Assembly: GCA_018969425.1 (NCBI GenBank)
Contig: JAGWYJ010000004.1
Span: forward strand, 1-64,000
Source of the DNA: Alphaproteobacteria bacterium
GTDB taxonomy: Bacteria; Pseudomonadota; Alphaproteobacteria; Caulobacterales; Hyphomonadaceae
Direction of reading: 5' to 3'
DNA: 64,000 nucleotides
Below are positions 27,805 to 38,480 of the stretch, one piece after another; within the stretch, counting starts at the first letter, position 1, and the number at the start of each line of letters is the position of its first letter. The notes under the pieces are model-generated. The model did not search any database, was not told the origin of the DNA, and saw nothing but the letters and a program-made list of their open reading frames with translations. The position numbers and the translations under genes were made by a program.

Positions 27805-29274
27805 ATGGCTGTGTCAGACCGCCCCTGTCTTGTCTGGCTGAGAGACGACCTGCGTCTCGCCGATAATCCGGCCCTGAGCGCCGCCCTCGCTGACGGCGGC
27901 GGGGTGCACATCGCCTACATTCTGGAAGAGACCGGAGAGGGCGTTCGTTCGCCCGGAAGCGCCGCACGCTGGTGGCTCGGCGTCTCACTCGCAAAGCTCG
28001 CCTCGGCTCTTTCGCAGAGAGGGGGATCGCTGATCCTGAGGAGAGGCGCGGCCGAAGACGAAATCCCGAAGCTGGTGAGAGAAACGGGCGCAGGATCCGT
28101 GATGTGGAACCGCCGTTACGGCCCCGCGCGGGAAACGGATCGCAAAATCAAGGAACAGCTCCGGGAGAGCGGGACAACCGCGAAGAGCTTTCCTGGCGCG
28201 CTCCTCAGCGAACCGTTCACAATGCTGACAGGCGCGGGACAGGGATACAAGGTGTTCACCCCGTTCTGGAAGGCGCTTCGCAGCCGCTATGAGCCGCCGC
28301 CGCCTCTGTCGGCGCCGACAAAGATACTCTCACCGTCCCCGCCCCCCTCGGATCGCCTCGAAGACTGGGGACTTCAGCCCGTTGCGCCGGACTGGTCAGG
28401 AGGCATGCGAACAACCTGGTCTCCCGGCGAGGACGGCGCACATGCGCGACTGGCGCAGTTTTTGTCCGCCGACGCAGGATACGGTCAGGCGAGAGACAGG
28501 CCCGCGCTGGAGGGCACATCTCGCCTGAGCCCGCATCTGCGCTTCGGAGAGATCGCGCCAGCAGCGGTCTGGCGGGCTGTCAGATCGGCGGAAGCGGCAG
28601 GTCGGATCGCTCAGGACGACGCTGAGAAGTTTCTTTCGGAGCTCGCCTGGCGCGACTTCTGCCGTCATCTGCTGTTCCATGACGGAGAGCTGGCCAGCGT
28701 CAGCTGGAAACGTGATTTCGAAAATCTGTCGTGGCGGGAGCCGTCTTCCGCCGAGCTGAGAGCGTGGCGCCGGGGACAGACGGGATATCCGATCGTCGAC
28801 GCCGGGATGCGTCAGCTCTGGACCACAGGCTGGATGCACAACCGCGTTCGGATGATCGCCGCTTCTTTCCTGACCAAACACCTCCTCACTCACTGGCGCA
28901 TCGGCGAAACCTGGTTCTGGGACACGCTGGCTGACGCTGACGAGGGCTCTAACCCGGCTGGCTGGCAATGGGTCGCAGGCACAGGGGCGGACGCCTCCCC
29001 CTACTTCAGGATCTTCAATCCAGTCCTTCAGGGCGAAAAATTCGATCCGGACGGCGCCTATGTGCGCGCATGGGCGCCCGAGCTGGCTCGCCTGCCCAAT
29101 CGCTTCGTGCATCGCCCATGGGAGGCTGACTCAGCCCAGCTGGCAGCAGCCGGCGTGCGGCTCGGAGACACCTATCCTCGCCCGATAGTCGATCATGCTT
29201 TTGCCCGTCGAAGGGCTCTGGACGCTTACGCCGCCCTGAGGGCCGGCTCACACACCGAAGGACAGGATTTATGA
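27805..29274 (+). CDS. phr: Deoxyribodipyrimidine photolyase (class I CPD)
   Basis: The 489-residue photolyase repairs cyclobutane dimers using light. It begins PCLVWLRDDLRLADNPAL (antenna domain), and the FAD-binding half holds TSRLSPHLRFGEIAP, AWRDFCRHLLFHD, GYPIVDAGMRQLWTTGWMHN and the highly conserved WFWDTLADADEGSNPAGWQW, followed by DASPYFRIFNP. It heads a four-gene operon in which every junction overlaps by 4 bases. In Rhodobacter this photolyase/fatty-acid-synthase gene set belongs to the singlet-oxygen (ChrR/sigma-E) response; no such regulator is in the window. Confidence 0.95.
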   Translation: MAVSDRPCLVWLRDDLRLADNPALSAALADGGGVHIAYILEETGEGVRSPGSAARWWLGVSLAKLASALSQRGGSLILRRGAAEDEIPKLVRETGAGSVMWNRRYGPARETDRKIKEQLRESGTTAKSFPGALLSEPFTMLTGAGQGYKVFTPFWKALRSRYEPPPPLSAPTKILSPSPPPSDRLEDWGLQPVAPDWSGGMRTTWSPGEDGAHARLAQFLSADAGYGQARDRPALEGTSRLSPHLRFGEIAPAAVWRAVRSAEAAGRIAQDDAEKFLSELAWRDFCRHLLFHDGELASVSWKRDFENLSWREPSSAELRAWRRGQTGYPIVDAGMRQLWTTGWMHNRVRMIAASFLTKHLLTHWRIGETWFWDTLADADEGSNPAGWQWVAGTGADASPYFRIFNPVLQGEKFDPDGAYVRAWAPELARLPNRFVHRPWEADSAQLAAAGVRLGDTYPRPIVDHAFARRRALDAYAALRAGSHTEGQDL

Positions 29275-30590
29275 CTTCACAACGCGCACGCATCGCCGTC
29301 GTGGGCGCCGGCGTCTCCGGCCTCGCCGCCGCCTGGTCGCTGAGGGATACGGCGGATGTCGTCGTCCTGGAGCGCGCGGACCGTCTGGGCGGTCACGCCT
29401 GGACAGTTGATGTCGACTATGACGGCGACCGGATCCCGGTGGATATCGGCTTCATCTGCTATAACGAACTCAATTATCCCAACCTGACCGGCATGTTCTC
29501 GAAGCTTGGAGTCGAGGTTATCGCCACCGATATGAGCTTCGCCGTCTCGGATCCGGAAGGTTACGAATGGTGCTCGGATCTTTTAGGCCTGTTTGCGTGG
29601 AAGCGAAATCTCGTCGATCCGCGGTTTCTGGGCCTTCTGAGCGAGATCATACGGTTCAATACGCTGGCGCGGAAGGACCTGGCCGCCGGAACGATCCCCG
29701 AGGTCAGCCTGAAAGACTATCTCGATGAGAACGGTTTTTCTCAGGCCTTTCGGACAGGTTACCTCCTGCCCATGGGCGCAGCCATCTGGTCGACCCCGGA
29801 AGTTGGAATGCTCGACTACCCGGTCGCAAGCTTCATCCAGTTCTTCGACAATCATCGTCTGATGCAGACGCTGAGACCGACGTGGATGACGGTAAAGGGC
29901 GGAAGCCGCGAATATGTCCGTCGCCTGACCGCCGACCTTGCCGGCCGGCTTGAGACCGGCCGTCGCATCGAGACCATCCGGCCGGCTTCAGGCGGCACAG
30001 TGGAAATCGTGGAGGCTGGCGGACGCGCGCGCACCTTCGATCGGGTTCTCCTCGCATGCCACGCCGACGAGGCCAGGCGCATGCTGGATCCGGCCTATCA
30101 GGACCACCGTCGGGCTCTGGAGCCGATCCGCTTCTCGGCCAACACCGCCTACCTCCACAGGGACCTGTCGCTGATGCCCCGGCGCCGGTCGGCCTGGGCG
30201 TCCTGGAATGTGCTGAGAGGAGCGGACGACCGCGTCTGCGTCACCTACTGGATGAACCGCCTTCAGAAGATCAGAAAGTCGGCCCCGCTCTTCGTAACCC
30301 TGAACCCGACCACGCCGCCGGCCCCGGATCTGACGTTCGGCGTTTATGAGTTCGACCATCCCATGTACGACGCCGCCTCCGCGGCGGGCCGGGAAGACTT
30401 GCGGCGCCTGCAGGGACGCGACGGGATTTACGTCTCCGGAGCCTGGCTCGGCGACGGTTTCCACGAGGCCGGACTGAGGACCGGCCTTGAGGCGTCTCTG
30501 GCCATGGGGGGACGCGTTCCGTGGACGCCCGCGCTTCAGCAGAAATACCCCTCCGACGTCCTGAACGTTCGCGAGGCCGTGAAGGCATGA
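29271..30590 (+). CDS. FAD-dependent NAD(P)/amine-oxidase-like oxidoreductase (COG2907)
   Basis: The 439-residue flavoprotein starts with a dinucleotide motif IAVVGAGVSGLAAAWSL, then VLERADRLGGHAWTVDVDYD. Residues 45-60 (VDIGFICYNELNYPNL) and the C-terminal GIYVSGAWLGDGFHEAGLR match the COG2907 family, which nearly always neighbours DUF1365 and a Cfa-like synthase. It probably oxidises or desaturates a membrane fatty acyl chain before or after methylation; this is inferred from linkage. The 4-base overlaps imply coupled translation with phr and the DUF1365 gene. Confidence 0.88.
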   Translation: MTSQRARIAVVGAGVSGLAAAWSLRDTADVVVLERADRLGGHAWTVDVDYDGDRIPVDIGFICYNELNYPNLTGMFSKLGVEVIATDMSFAVSDPEGYEWCSDLLGLFAWKRNLVDPRFLGLLSEIIRFNTLARKDLAAGTIPEVSLKDYLDENGFSQAFRTGYLLPMGAAIWSTPEVGMLDYPVASFIQFFDNHRLMQTLRPTWMTVKGGSREYVRRLTADLAGRLETGRRIETIRPASGGTVEIVEAGGRARTFDRVLLACHADEARRMLDPAYQDHRRALEPIRFSANTAYLHRDLSLMPRRRSAWASWNVLRGADDRVCVTYWMNRLQKIRKSAPLFVTLNPTTPPAPDLTFGVYEFDHPMYDAASAAGREDLRRLQGRDGIYVSGAWLGDGFHEAGLRTGLEASLAMGGRVPWTPALQQKYPSDVLNVREAVKA

Positions 30591-31405
30591 CATCCGGCGC
30601 GCCCCTCGTGCTTTATCAGGGCCGCACCGTGCACAGGCGCGAAACGCCCTTTCGCAGGGCGTTCTCCTATCCGGTCGCGATGATCGGTCTGGACATCGAC
30701 AGACTGAACGAGGCGCGCCGAGGCCTGCGGCTGTTTTCAGTCGATCGGTTCAATGCGATCGCCTTTTTCAGGAAGGATCACGGCCAGCGCCGCGAAGGCG
30801 CAGACCTGAGGGCTTGGGCCGAAGCCCGGCTGTCGGCGGCCGGAGTTGACCTGGAAGGCGGCCCGATTGAACTGATCACCTTCCCCAGGGTGCTCGGGAT
30901 TGGATTTTCCCCGATCTCTCTCTGGCTGGCCCGCGGCCCTGAAGGAGATCTTCGGGGCGCCGTCTACGAGGTGCACAACACTTTTGGGGAGGCTCACGCC
31001 TACGTCTCGAAGGTTGACGCTGATCATGGCCGCATGACCGCCGACAAGGAATTTCATGTCTCACCGTTTTTTGATGTGAGCGGGGCCTATCGCTTCACCC
31101 TGCGCCAGGGTCCCTCGCGTCTGGAGCTGATCGTTGAAAACATGGCCGCAGCTGGTCGAGATCATGTCGCATCCCTGCTGGTTCGTCCCCGCGCCGCCAG
31201 CGACGGGGCGATCCTGAGCTGGCTGGCCAGCCTGCCGTTTTCGGGCCTGGGGGTGATCCTCGCCATTCACTGGCAGGCCCTTCTTCTGCTCGCGCGCGGA
31301 GCGCGCTATCGTGACAAACCCGCTCAACGCGCTAATCAGACGACAGTAACGGCGCCGGCCGAAGAGCCGGAACAAGACGCCGAACGAGGGATGAGGAAGC
31401 CATGA
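30587..31405 (+). CDS. DUF1365 family protein
   Basis: The 272-residue product includes LYQGRTVHRRETPFRRAFSY at its start, VLGIGFSPISLWLA, YEVHNTFGEAHAYV and KEFHVSPFFDVSGAYRF, the DUF1365 signature. The C-terminal third is hydrophobic near residues 205-225, perhaps a membrane-associated helix. The gene sits between the oxidoreductase and Cfa-like genes. The start at 30587 follows from the ATGA overlap; the frame extends upstream to 30521 inside the previous gene. It is thought to take part in fatty-acid modification; the mechanism is unclear. Confidence 0.87.
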   Translation: MTSGAPLVLYQGRTVHRRETPFRRAFSYPVAMIGLDIDRLNEARRGLRLFSVDRFNAIAFFRKDHGQRREGADLRAWAEARLSAAGVDLEGGPIELITFPRVLGIGFSPISLWLARGPEGDLRGAVYEVHNTFGEAHAYVSKVDADHGRMTADKEFHVSPFFDVSGAYRFTLRQGPSRLELIVENMAAAGRDHVASLLVRPRAASDGAILSWLASLPFSGLGVILAIHWQALLLLARGARYRDKPAQRANQTTVTAPAEEPEQDAERGMRKP

Positions 31406-32640
31406 AGATCCAGAACCGGATGTTGATCCGCATGAATCCGGGAAACCTGAACCTCATGAAGGGACTTCCCACCAGCATGCGTCTGGCCGGAATGCTGCTG
31501 GTTCGGCTCAAGAAAGGATGCCTCGACATCGTATTCCGGGATGGTCGGACCTATAGGTTCGAGGGCGGTGAGCCGGGGCCGTCCGGCGAGATCATCGTCC
31601 ATGATCCATCATTTGCAGGCCGGGTGCTGTCGCGCGGCGACATCGGTTTTGCTGAGGCTTTCATGGCTGGAAAGTTCGACACACCCGATCTGGCGGCGGT
31701 TCTCGAGTACTTCACCCAGAATTTTGAAAGTGCTGGCAAGCTGGCGGTCGGCGACCGCCTCACCCACTTCATAAGCGCTGTGAGGCACGCATTCCGGGCC
31801 AACACGAAAAAGGGGTCGCGGCGTAACATTCTCGCCCACTACGATCTTGGAAATGATTTCTATGCGCGCTGGCTTGATCCGTCGATGACCTATTCCTCGG
31901 CGATCTTTCGCGAACCCTCCCAGTCCCTTGAGGACGCCCAGCAGGACAAGTATCGCGCGATCGCCACACGGCTCGACCTGAAGCCCGGCATGAAGGTTCT
32001 CGAAATCGGATCCGGATGGGGCGGTTTCGCCGAAGTCGCTGCGCGAGACTTCGGCGCGGAAGTGACCTCGATCACCATATCCGACGCGCAGCATGATTAT
32101 GCGCGTGACCGGATGGCTCGCAACGGACTGTCAGACCGTGTCAGCATAAAGATGTGCGATTATCGCGATGTCACGGGCGCATTCGACGCCGTGGCCTCAA
32201 TCGAAATGTTCGAGGCGGTCGGAGAGAAGTTCTGGCCGCAATACTTCGGCAAGGTGGCGGAGGCTCTCAAGCCCGGCGGCAAGGCGGCGCTGCAGATCAT
32301 CACGATAGATGAGCAGGAGTTCGAGAACTATCGCGCCCGGCCGGATTTTATCCAGCGCTACATATTCCCTGGCGGGATGCTGCCCTCGATTGAACGCATC
32401 GCGAAGGAATCGGCCCGTGCAGGCCTCGGATGCGAGGTCGCTCAGCTCTTCGGCCAGTCCTACGCGCGCACGCTGGCGGACTGGCAGACCCGTTTCGAAC
32501 GCGAATGGGACGCAATTCGCACGCAGGGGTTCGACGAACGTTTCCGTCGTCTGTGGCTGTATTATCTTGGCTACTGTCAGGCGGGTTTCCGCTCAGGTCG
32601 GATCGATGTGGGTCACTTTGTGCTGACCAGGCCTGCCTGA
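31402..32640 (+). CDS. Cyclopropane-fatty-acyl-phospholipid synthase-like methyltransferase
   Basis: The 412-residue SAM enzyme carries NILAHYDLGNDFYARWLDPS, MTYSSAIF, then VLEIGSGWGGFAEVAARDFG (SAM motif), SIEMFEAVGEKFWPQYF, and a late YRARPDFIQRYIFPGGMLPS. These are diagnostic of the CFA/10-methyl fatty acid synthase family. In its operon it could make cyclopropane or methyl-branched/furan-type lipids in response to light stress. I withhold cfa as a symbol because paralogues such as UfaM share the motifs. Confidence 0.92.
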   Translation: MKIQNRMLIRMNPGNLNLMKGLPTSMRLAGMLLVRLKKGCLDIVFRDGRTYRFEGGEPGPSGEIIVHDPSFAGRVLSRGDIGFAEAFMAGKFDTPDLAAVLEYFTQNFESAGKLAVGDRLTHFISAVRHAFRANTKKGSRRNILAHYDLGNDFYARWLDPSMTYSSAIFREPSQSLEDAQQDKYRAIATRLDLKPGMKVLEIGSGWGGFAEVAARDFGAEVTSITISDAQHDYARDRMARNGLSDRVSIKMCDYRDVTGAFDAVASIEMFEAVGEKFWPQYFGKVAEALKPGGKAALQIITIDEQEFENYRARPDFIQRYIFPGGMLPSIERIAKESARAGLGCEVAQLFGQSYARTLADWQTRFEREWDAIRTQGFDERFRRLWLYYLGYCQAGFRSGRIDVGHFVLTRPA

Positions 32641-32664
32641 GCCCCACTCGGGCGCGAGGTCCTG

Positions 32665-33582
32665 TCAGACATCGAACTCAAGGCCGATCGCCGAGAAGCG
32701 CTCGCGACTGTCCTGCCAGCGCTCTGAAACCTTCACGCGGGTGAACAGGTGCACAGGACGTCCCAGGATCGCCCCGATCTCGCGACGGGCGGCTATCCCT
32801 ATGTCCCGGATCGTCGCCCCTCCTCGACCGAGGATGATGCTCCGGTGACTTTCGCGGGCCACATAGATCACCTGATCGATCTTCACAGCGCCGTTGGAAT
32901 GGCTCTCCCATCCTTCCGTTTCCACGGTCAGCTGATAGGGCAGTTCCTGATGCAGGCGCAGCATAAGCTTCTCGCGCGTGATCTCAGCGGCGAGCAACCG
33001 GACCGGCATGTCGGCAGCCTGGTCCTCAGGAAAGAGAAACGGCCCCTCCGCCATCGCCGAAGCCAGATGATCGGCGAGCTCCCCGACGCCGTCTCCGCTG
33101 AGCCCGGAAATCATGAAAATGTCCGAGTAAACCCCCGTCTCGTGCAGGCGTCTGGCAAGATCGAGAAGCGACGGCCGTTCGACGAGATCGATCTTGTTGA
33201 TCGCCAGAACCGCCTTTCGTCCGAGCTCCCGCAGCCGCTCGATGATCGCCTCATCATCGGCATGCTCACGATCCGCCCCGCACCACAATCGCGCATCCAC
33301 AAGGTGGACAATGCAGTCGGCGTCTCCCGCACCTTCCCAGGCTGACCGCACCATGGCCCGATCGAGCCGCCTGCGCGGGGAGAAAATCCCGGGCGTATCG
33401 ACGAGTACCACCTGCGATGATCCGCGCATCATGACCCCGCGAATGGGAAATCGCGTCGTCTGCACCTTGTGGGTGACGATCGAAACCTTCGATCCGACAA
33501 GCTGGTTGACCAGCGTCGATTTGCCAGCGTTGGGGGCGCCGATGATCGCTGCAAAGCCGCTGCGTGTGGTGTCCTGGGTCAT
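32665..33582 (-). CDS. era: Ribosome-maturation GTPase Era
   Basis: The 305-residue GTPase has G1 GAPNAGKSTLVNQL, G2/G3 KVQTTRFPIRG and VLVDTPGIF, and G4 LAINKIDLV, followed by a C-terminal KH domain with HSNGAVKIDQVIYV and GRGGATIRDIG. Era binds 16S rRNA near the anti-Shine-Dalgarno end and assists 30S assembly. It is the last gene of the rpoZ-to-era operon and overlaps rnc by 4 bases; convergent with the cfa-like gene 25 bases away. Confidence 0.97.
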   Translation of the reverse strand: MTQDTTRSGFAAIIGAPNAGKSTLVNQLVGSKVSIVTHKVQTTRFPIRGVMMRGSSQVVLVDTPGIFSPRRRLDRAMVRSAWEGAGDADCIVHLVDARLWCGADREHADDEAIIERLRELGRKAVLAINKIDLVERPSLLDLARRLHETGVYSDIFMISGLSGDGVGELADHLASAMAEGPFLFPEDQAADMPVRLLAAEITREKLMLRLHQELPYQLTVETEGWESHSNGAVKIDQVIYVARESHRSIILGRGGATIRDIGIAARREIGAILGRPVHLFTRVKVSERWQDSRERFSAIGLEFDV

Positions 33583-34343
33583 GAATTGCGTAATCCGATC
33601 TGTTCGAGCATGGCGCGGGCGGCTGCGCGCTCGGCTTCCTGTTTAGAGGCGCCCGATCCGCTGATCTCGGGAACACCCTCAATTCTGACAGAGGCGGTGA
33701 ATACGGGCGCATGATCCGGGCCCTCGCGTCCATCGTGCTGATATCTGGGCGTAGGATACCCCTGTCCCTGCGCCCACTCCTGCAGGGCGGTCTTGGGATC
33801 GCGCGGCGCAGAGGAGACCTCCATCAGCGCCTGCTTCCAACGTCGAAGGATCAGGGTTTTGACGGCCGGAAGACCGGCGTCCAGATAAACCGCCCCGATG
33901 GCCGCCTCAACAGCATTCGCCAGCAGGGACTTCTTCGTCGCCCCGCCGGTGGAGCGCTCGGCTTCGTCGACGATCAGAAAAAACCCGAGGCCGATCTCGG
34001 CGCCGATGCGGGCGCATGCCTCGCGACTGACCACAAGATTGAGCCTGGGCGCCAGCTCCCCCTCCCGGGCGCCGGGAAAACGCTCCAGCAGGGTCTCCGC
34101 CATGACAAGCCCCAGCACCCGATCGCCCAGAAACTCAAGCCGTTCATTGCTCCATTCGGAGGGACGACCCTGAACGGCGCTGCGATGAGTCATCGCGCGA
34201 TCCAGCAACTCGGGCGTTCGAAACCTGTGACCGATCGCGCTCTCGCACGCCTCACGATCCGCCGCCTCCAGACGGGGCGCCTCGACCTGCCCGCGCGTCC
34301 GGTTGCGTCGTCGCTTGCCCGTATGGCTGGAGTTCGGCCTCAT
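33579..34343 (-). CDS. rnc: Ribonuclease III
   Basis: The 254-residue double-strand-specific RNase has the signature NERLEFLGDRVLGL near residue 65 with the catalytic acidic pair, and a second acidic site in NAVEAAIGAVYLD. The C-terminal dsRNA-binding domain (about residues 180-250) ends in GSGASKQEAERAAARAMLEQ. An extra basic N-terminal tail of about 25 residues precedes the domain. It processes rRNA and some mRNAs. One base (TGATG-type) links it to acpS. lepB, which often precedes rnc in alphaproteobacteria, is not here. Confidence 0.96.
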   Translation of the reverse strand: MRPNSSHTGKRRRNRTRGQVEAPRLEAADREACESAIGHRFRTPELLDRAMTHRSAVQGRPSEWSNERLEFLGDRVLGLVMAETLLERFPGAREGELAPRLNLVVSREACARIGAEIGLGFFLIVDEAERSTGGATKKSLLANAVEAAIGAVYLDAGLPAVKTLILRRWKQALMEVSSAPRDPKTALQEWAQGQGYPTPRYQHDGREGPDHAPVFTASVRIEGVPEISGSGASKQEAERAAARAMLEQIGLRNS

Positions 34344-34756
34344 CAGGCGTCCTCACCCGCAGGGTGCGCCTCGATAATCACAAACGCCTCAGCATAGGGA
34401 TATTCGTCCGTAATCGTCAGATGAACGACCGCCCTCATGCCCGGGGGAGTAATCGCCAGCAGGCGGTCGGCGGCCCCGCCGGTCAGAGCGAATGTCGGCC
34501 GACCGCCAGGTTGGTTGACGACGCCGATATGTCGCCAGTGCACGCCTCGCCGGGGAACGCCCGTTCCGAGGGCCTTCGCGCAGGCCTCCTTGGCCGCAAA
34601 TCGCTTGGCGTAGGTAGCCGCCCTCTGACGCCGCCGATTGGCGAGCGCCTGCTCGACATCGGTGAACACGCGACGCTCGAAACGTTCACCGAAACGTTCA
34701 AGCGACGCCTCGATGCGTCGTATATCGCACGTGTCCTGCCCGATGCCGAGGATCAT
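34343..34756 (-). CDS. acpS: Holo-[acyl-carrier-protein] synthase
   Basis: The 137-residue enzyme transfers phosphopantetheine to [19 protein letters not shown] contains the Mg-binding D of the GxDxxxI/V motif, [12 protein letters not shown] follows, and [18 protein letters not shown] is the conserved second motif with W/F-x-x-KE-A. It overlaps pdxJ upstream by 4 bases and abuts rnc, so it is coupled to both. Confidence 0.96.
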   Translation of the reverse strand: MILGIGQDTCDIRRIEASLERFGERFERRVFTDVEQALANRRRQRAATYAKRFAAKEACAKALGTGVPRRGVHWRHIGVVNQPGGRPTFALTGGAADRLLAITPPGMRAVVHLTITDEYPYAEAFVIIEAHPAGEDA

Positions 34757-35508
34757 GCCGCCTCGCCGCGGGCCCGATCGATTTCCATGCGCATTCGTCG
34801 AATGGCGGGCTCAAGACCGATGAACATAGCCTCACCCATGATGAAGTGTCCGATGTTCAGCTCGCGAACCTCCGGCAGGCGCGCCAGAGCGCCCACAGTG
34901 TCAAAGCTGAGACCATGACCGACATGGATCTCGAGTCCGCGACGCGCGCCTTCCCGGCTTGCTTCGGCGAGACGCGCAAGTTCGAGCGCGGCCTGATCCT
35001 CCTCGCCTGCGAGGACGAGCTCCACATAGCGGCCGGTGTGCAGCTCGACCACCGGCGCGCGCAGCGCCAGCGCAGCCTCGATCTGTTCGACAGACGGCTC
35101 GACGAAAAGAGAGACACGCATGCCGCCCTGCGCAAGCGCGGAGACGATCGGCGAGAGCGTCGACTGCAGGCCGGCTGCGTCAAGTCCACCCTCTGTCGTG
35201 CGCTCCTCTCTTTTCTCAGGAACAAGGCAGGCCGCGTGAGGTCGGAAGGAAAGCGCAATCTCCAGCATGGCCTCCGTGGCGGCCATTTCGAGGTTGATCG
35301 GCAGGCTCGTCGCAGCGCGGACCGCCGCCAGATCCGGCTCCCGAATATGCCGGCGATCTTCCCGAAGATGCATCGTTATGCCGTCCGCGCCGGCCTGAGC
35401 CGCCAGGGCCGCAGCCCGGGCGGGATCAGGATGGGCGCCGCCGCGAGCGTTTCGCACCGTCGCCACATGATCGATGTTGACGCCGAGACGGGCGCGCGGA
35501 AGGCTCAT
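34753..35508 (-). CDS. pdxJ: Pyridoxine 5'-phosphate synthase
   Basis: The 251-residue TIM-barrel enzyme condenses 1-deoxy-xylulose-5-phosphate with 3-amino-2-oxopropyl phosphate to give pyridoxine phosphate. The start [18 protein letters not shown] holds the active-site HVATxRxARG motif; [23 protein letters not shown] and GHGLSFDTV are further active-site strands. It overlaps both neighbours (pyrE, acpS) by 4 bases. Confidence 0.97.
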   Translation of the reverse strand: MSLPRARLGVNIDHVATVRNARGGAHPDPARAAALAAQAGADGITMHLREDRRHIREPDLAAVRAATSLPINLEMAATEAMLEIALSFRPHAACLVPEKREERTTEGGLDAAGLQSTLSPIVSALAQGGMRVSLFVEPSVEQIEAALALRAPVVELHTGRYVELVLAGEEDQAALELARLAEASREGARRGLEIHVGHGLSFDTVGALARLPEVRELNIGHFIMGEAMFIGLEPAIRRMRMEIDRARGEAA

Positions 35509-36089
35509 GCCAACCCCCGGCTTCCGGGCTTGACCGCCGGAAGTCGGGCGAGTTCCGGAGGAAGATCAGCCGGATCGTAATCCGGAAAATCAACGCTCGC
35601 GAGGGGAACGAGCGTCAGCCCGCCGACATCCGCGCGGCCGTTCGATCGGTCGACGATACAGGCGGCGCCGACGACCTGCGCGCCGACACCCTGCAGCGCC
35701 GCCAGAGTTTCGCGCATCGATACGCCTGTGGTGACGATGTCCTCGACAATCACGACGCGCTCATCGGGAGCAAGGGAGAAACCGCGACGAAGCGTCATCA
35801 CTCCGCCTTCCCGCTCCGTGTAAAGAGACCGACAGCCGAGAGCGCGCGCCGTCTCATACCCCGGAATAAGTCCGCCCACTGCAGGTCCGACAACAGCATC
35901 GATCCGACCGAACTCCGCCCTGAGGCGATCAGCGAGCGCCGAGCACAGACGCTCTGAAACATCGGGATGAGAAAAGACCAGGGCCTTCTGGAGGAAGACC
36001 GGGCTGCGTCGGCCGGATGAAAGGATGAAATGTCCCTCCAGGAGCGCGCCGGCCCTTTTGAATTCGCCAAGAACCTCATCGCGATCCAT
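35505..36089 (-). CDS. pyrE: Orotate phosphoribosyltransferase
   Basis: This 194-residue enzyme joins orotate to [23 protein letters not shown] and [16 protein letters not shown] supply substrate contacts; [18 protein letters not shown] is the PRPP-binding motif. It sits 12 bases after rsh and overlaps pdxJ by 4 bases. pyrC, the preceding pathway step, lies 33 kb away. Confidence 0.96.
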   Translation of the reverse strand: MDRDEVLGEFKRAGALLEGHFILSSGRRSPVFLQKALVFSHPDVSERLCSALADRLRAEFGRIDAVVGPAVGGLIPGYETARALGCRSLYTEREGGVMTLRRGFSLAPDERVVIVEDIVTTGVSMRETLAALQGVGAQVVGAACIVDRSNGRADVGGLTLVPLASVDFPDYDPADLPPELARLPAVKPGSRGLA

Positions 36090-36101
36090 GTCCGCCCTCT
36101 C

Positions 36102-38480
36102 TTATCCGCGAATGCGCTCAGCGCGATCGACCACCGACAACGCACGTATCGCCGCAACGATTTGCGTCAGACGGCGGCTATCCTCAACCTCGATATCGAA
36201 CTCGAAGTCGAAAAAATCGACAGATCGCTTGAGGGTCTTGATATTGATGATGTTGCCCTGGGCGTCGGAAACCGCCTTGAAGAGAACTGCGAGCGCCCCC
36301 CGTCGGTTTGCCGTCGTGACGTGAATGCGTCCGACGGCCAGCACATCGCCTCCCGCAGCCTCGCGAGGTTTCCAGCGCAGGTCGATCCAGGTCTCGCTTG
36401 CCTCCTCATGCTCGCCCAGACGGGCGCAATCGATCACGTGAACCTCGATCCCTCGTTCGGGCGCGAGAAGCCCGACGATCCGATCTCCCGGGAGGGGCGA
36501 ACAGCACTCGGCGAGATGGAGAGTGACCCCCGGGGTAAGACCGTCTCCCGCGACCAGCAAGGGCGCAGGATCGGCCTCGACAGACCCCTGCTGCCGCGCC
36601 GGGTCGTCCCGACCCGGAAAGGCGACGGAGAGAAGGTCAGCCGTGGACAGACGACCTCGCCCGACGGCTTCGCTGAGAGCCTCGAACCGATCAAAACCCG
36701 CACGCTCCGCCATCTCCGGACGGCTGACCTCAGAGGGCTCGAGACCTATGCGGCGCAGAGCGTGATCAATGAGCCGCGAACCGATGGCGATAAACTCGCC
36801 GCGCTCGGCGGAACGGGTCAGACGCCGGATCGCCGAACGGGCCCTGCCCGTGACCGCAAGACCCTCCCAGTTCGCATGAGCGGCAGGCGCAGGACCGCGC
36901 AGGATCTCGACCACGTCGCCGTTCTCAAGGGCTGTCCGCAAGGGACGTTCGACATTGTTGATCCGGGCGCCGACGGTCGAGTCGCCGATCTCGGAGTGGA
37001 CAGCATAGGCGAAGTCCAGAGGCGTGGAACCTGCCGGGAGCTTCACCAGCTTGCCCTTGGGCGTGAACACGAACACGCTGTCCCGATACATCTGGAGCTT
37101 GGCGTGCTCGAGAAACTCTTCGGGCTCCGCGCCATGAGTGAGCATGTCCGCAAACGCTGTGAGTTCGGCTTCGGCGTCGATGCCGACAGCTCGGGCCGCC
37201 TCGGCGTCGAAGCCGTACCGGGAATTTTTATATGTCCAGTGAGCCGCCACGCCTCGTTCGGCGATGGCGTTCATCTCCGCGGTTCGGATCTGAAGCTCGA
37301 CACGACGGTTCCCGGGCCCCAGAAACGTCGTGTGGAGCGAACGGTAGCCGTTCGGCTTGGGGACGGAGATGTAATCCTTGAAACGCTCTGAGAGGACCGC
37401 CCACTGCTGATGGGCGGCGGCGAGCGCCCGGTAGCATTCATCGACGGAGCTGACGATAAGACGGTAGGCGAAAACGTCTCCCAGATCCTTGAACGAGATG
37501 GACTTCGTCTCAAGCTTTCGCCAGATCGAGTAGGGACGCTTCATCCGGCCGTACAGCTCTCCGGCCACGCCCCTTTGCCTCATCACGTTTTCAATATCGG
37601 AGTGGATGCGTGCCACCGTCGCCCGATCGTCTGAAAGGAGCTCGTCAAGCCGCAGGACGATCGCCTCATAGGCCTCCGGATTGATGATCCGGAAGGCGTG
37701 ATCCTCAAGCTCCGTGGCGTAAATCGACAATCCGACCCGCCGCGCAAGGGGCGCGTAGATATCGATCGTTTCGCGCGCGATGCGCAGCCGGCTTTCCTGC
37801 CGGGGCATGAACTCAATCGTGCGCATATTATGAAGACGATCGGCGAGCTTGACGATCAGCACCCGGATGTCGCGTGTGGTCGCGAGGATGAATTTCTGGA
37901 AATTCTCCGCCTGTTTCTGACGTGGCCCGTCTCCCGACAGTTTGGGAAGCTTGGTCACGCCGTCGACAAGATCGGCGACCGCATCTCCGAAGAGTCGGCG
38001 GATATCCTCGACCGTCGCGTCCGTATCTTCGACCGTATCGTGAAGGAGCCCGGCGATAATCGTCGCCTGGTCCATCTTGAGTTCGGTCAGAAGGCCGGCG
38101 ACCGCGACAGGATGGGCGTAATAGGGATCGCCGGAATGGCGAAGCTGCTGGCCATGACGAAGTGTGGTGAACACATACGCCTTGTTGAGCGCTTCTTCAT
38201 CCGCATCCGGCTGATAGGCGAGAACCCGTTCCACGAGCTCGTACTGACGCAGATATCCCCGCGACCGCGGCGGAGAGGCCTCACTCCTGCCTGACGACTT
38301 CACAACTGGCCCAGCAGGCGGCTGTACCGGAGGCGGCGCCTGACCCGGCGCGCCGGCAGAGGAGGATGAACGATCAGTCCCAGCGGGCTCCTGAGCGCCC
38401 TGAACCGCCGCCCCGTGACCTGACGCGCCCGATTTCGGGACCGACCGCCCCGACCGGCTTATCGCATCACGAGCCGTCAA
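36102..38480 (-). CDS. RelA/SpoT-homologue (p)ppGpp synthetase/hydrolase
   Basis: This 792-residue Rsh protein comprises an unusually long, Ser/Pro/Gly-rich N-terminus (about 75 residues), an HD hydrolase domain ([31 protein letters not shown]), the synthetase domain ([36 protein letters not shown]), TGS ([23 protein letters not shown] is its core, shortened here to [12 protein letters not shown]) and an ACT domain ([14 protein letters not shown]). With both HD and synthetase motifs intact it should make and destroy the stringent-response alarmone. The start overlaps the rpoZ stop by 4 bases. Confidence 0.95.
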   Translation of the reverse strand: MTARDAISRSGRSVPKSGASGHGAAVQGAQEPAGTDRSSSSAGAPGQAPPPVQPPAGPVVKSSGRSEASPPRSRGYLRQYELVERVLAYQPDADEEALNKAYVFTTLRHGQQLRHSGDPYYAHPVAVAGLLTELKMDQATIIAGLLHDTVEDTDATVEDIRRLFGDAVADLVDGVTKLPKLSGDGPRQKQAENFQKFILATTRDIRVLIVKLADRLHNMRTIEFMPRQESRLRIARETIDIYAPLARRVGLSIYATELEDHAFRIINPEAYEAIVLRLDELLSDDRATVARIHSDIENVMRQRGVAGELYGRMKRPYSIWRKLETKSISFKDLGDVFAYRLIVSSVDECYRALAAAHQQWAVLSERFKDYISVPKPNGYRSLHTTFLGPGNRRVELQIRTAEMNAIAERGVAAHWTYKNSRYGFDAEAARAVGIDAEAELTAFADMLTHGAEPEEFLEHAKLQMYRDSVFVFTPKGKLVKLPAGSTPLDFAYAVHSEIGDSTVGARINNVERPLRTALENGDVVEILRGPAPAAHANWEGLAVTGRARSAIRRLTRSAERGEFIAIGSRLIDHALRRIGLEPSEVSRPEMAERAGFDRFEALSEAVGRGRLSTADLLSVAFPGRDDPARQQGSVEADPAPLLVAGDGLTPGVTLHLAECCSPLPGDRIVGLLAPERGIEVHVIDCARLGEHEEASETWIDLRWKPREAAGGDVLAVGRIHVTTANRRGALAVLFKAVSDAQGNIINIKTLKRSVDFFDFEFDIEVEDSRRLTQIVAAIRALSVVDRAERIRG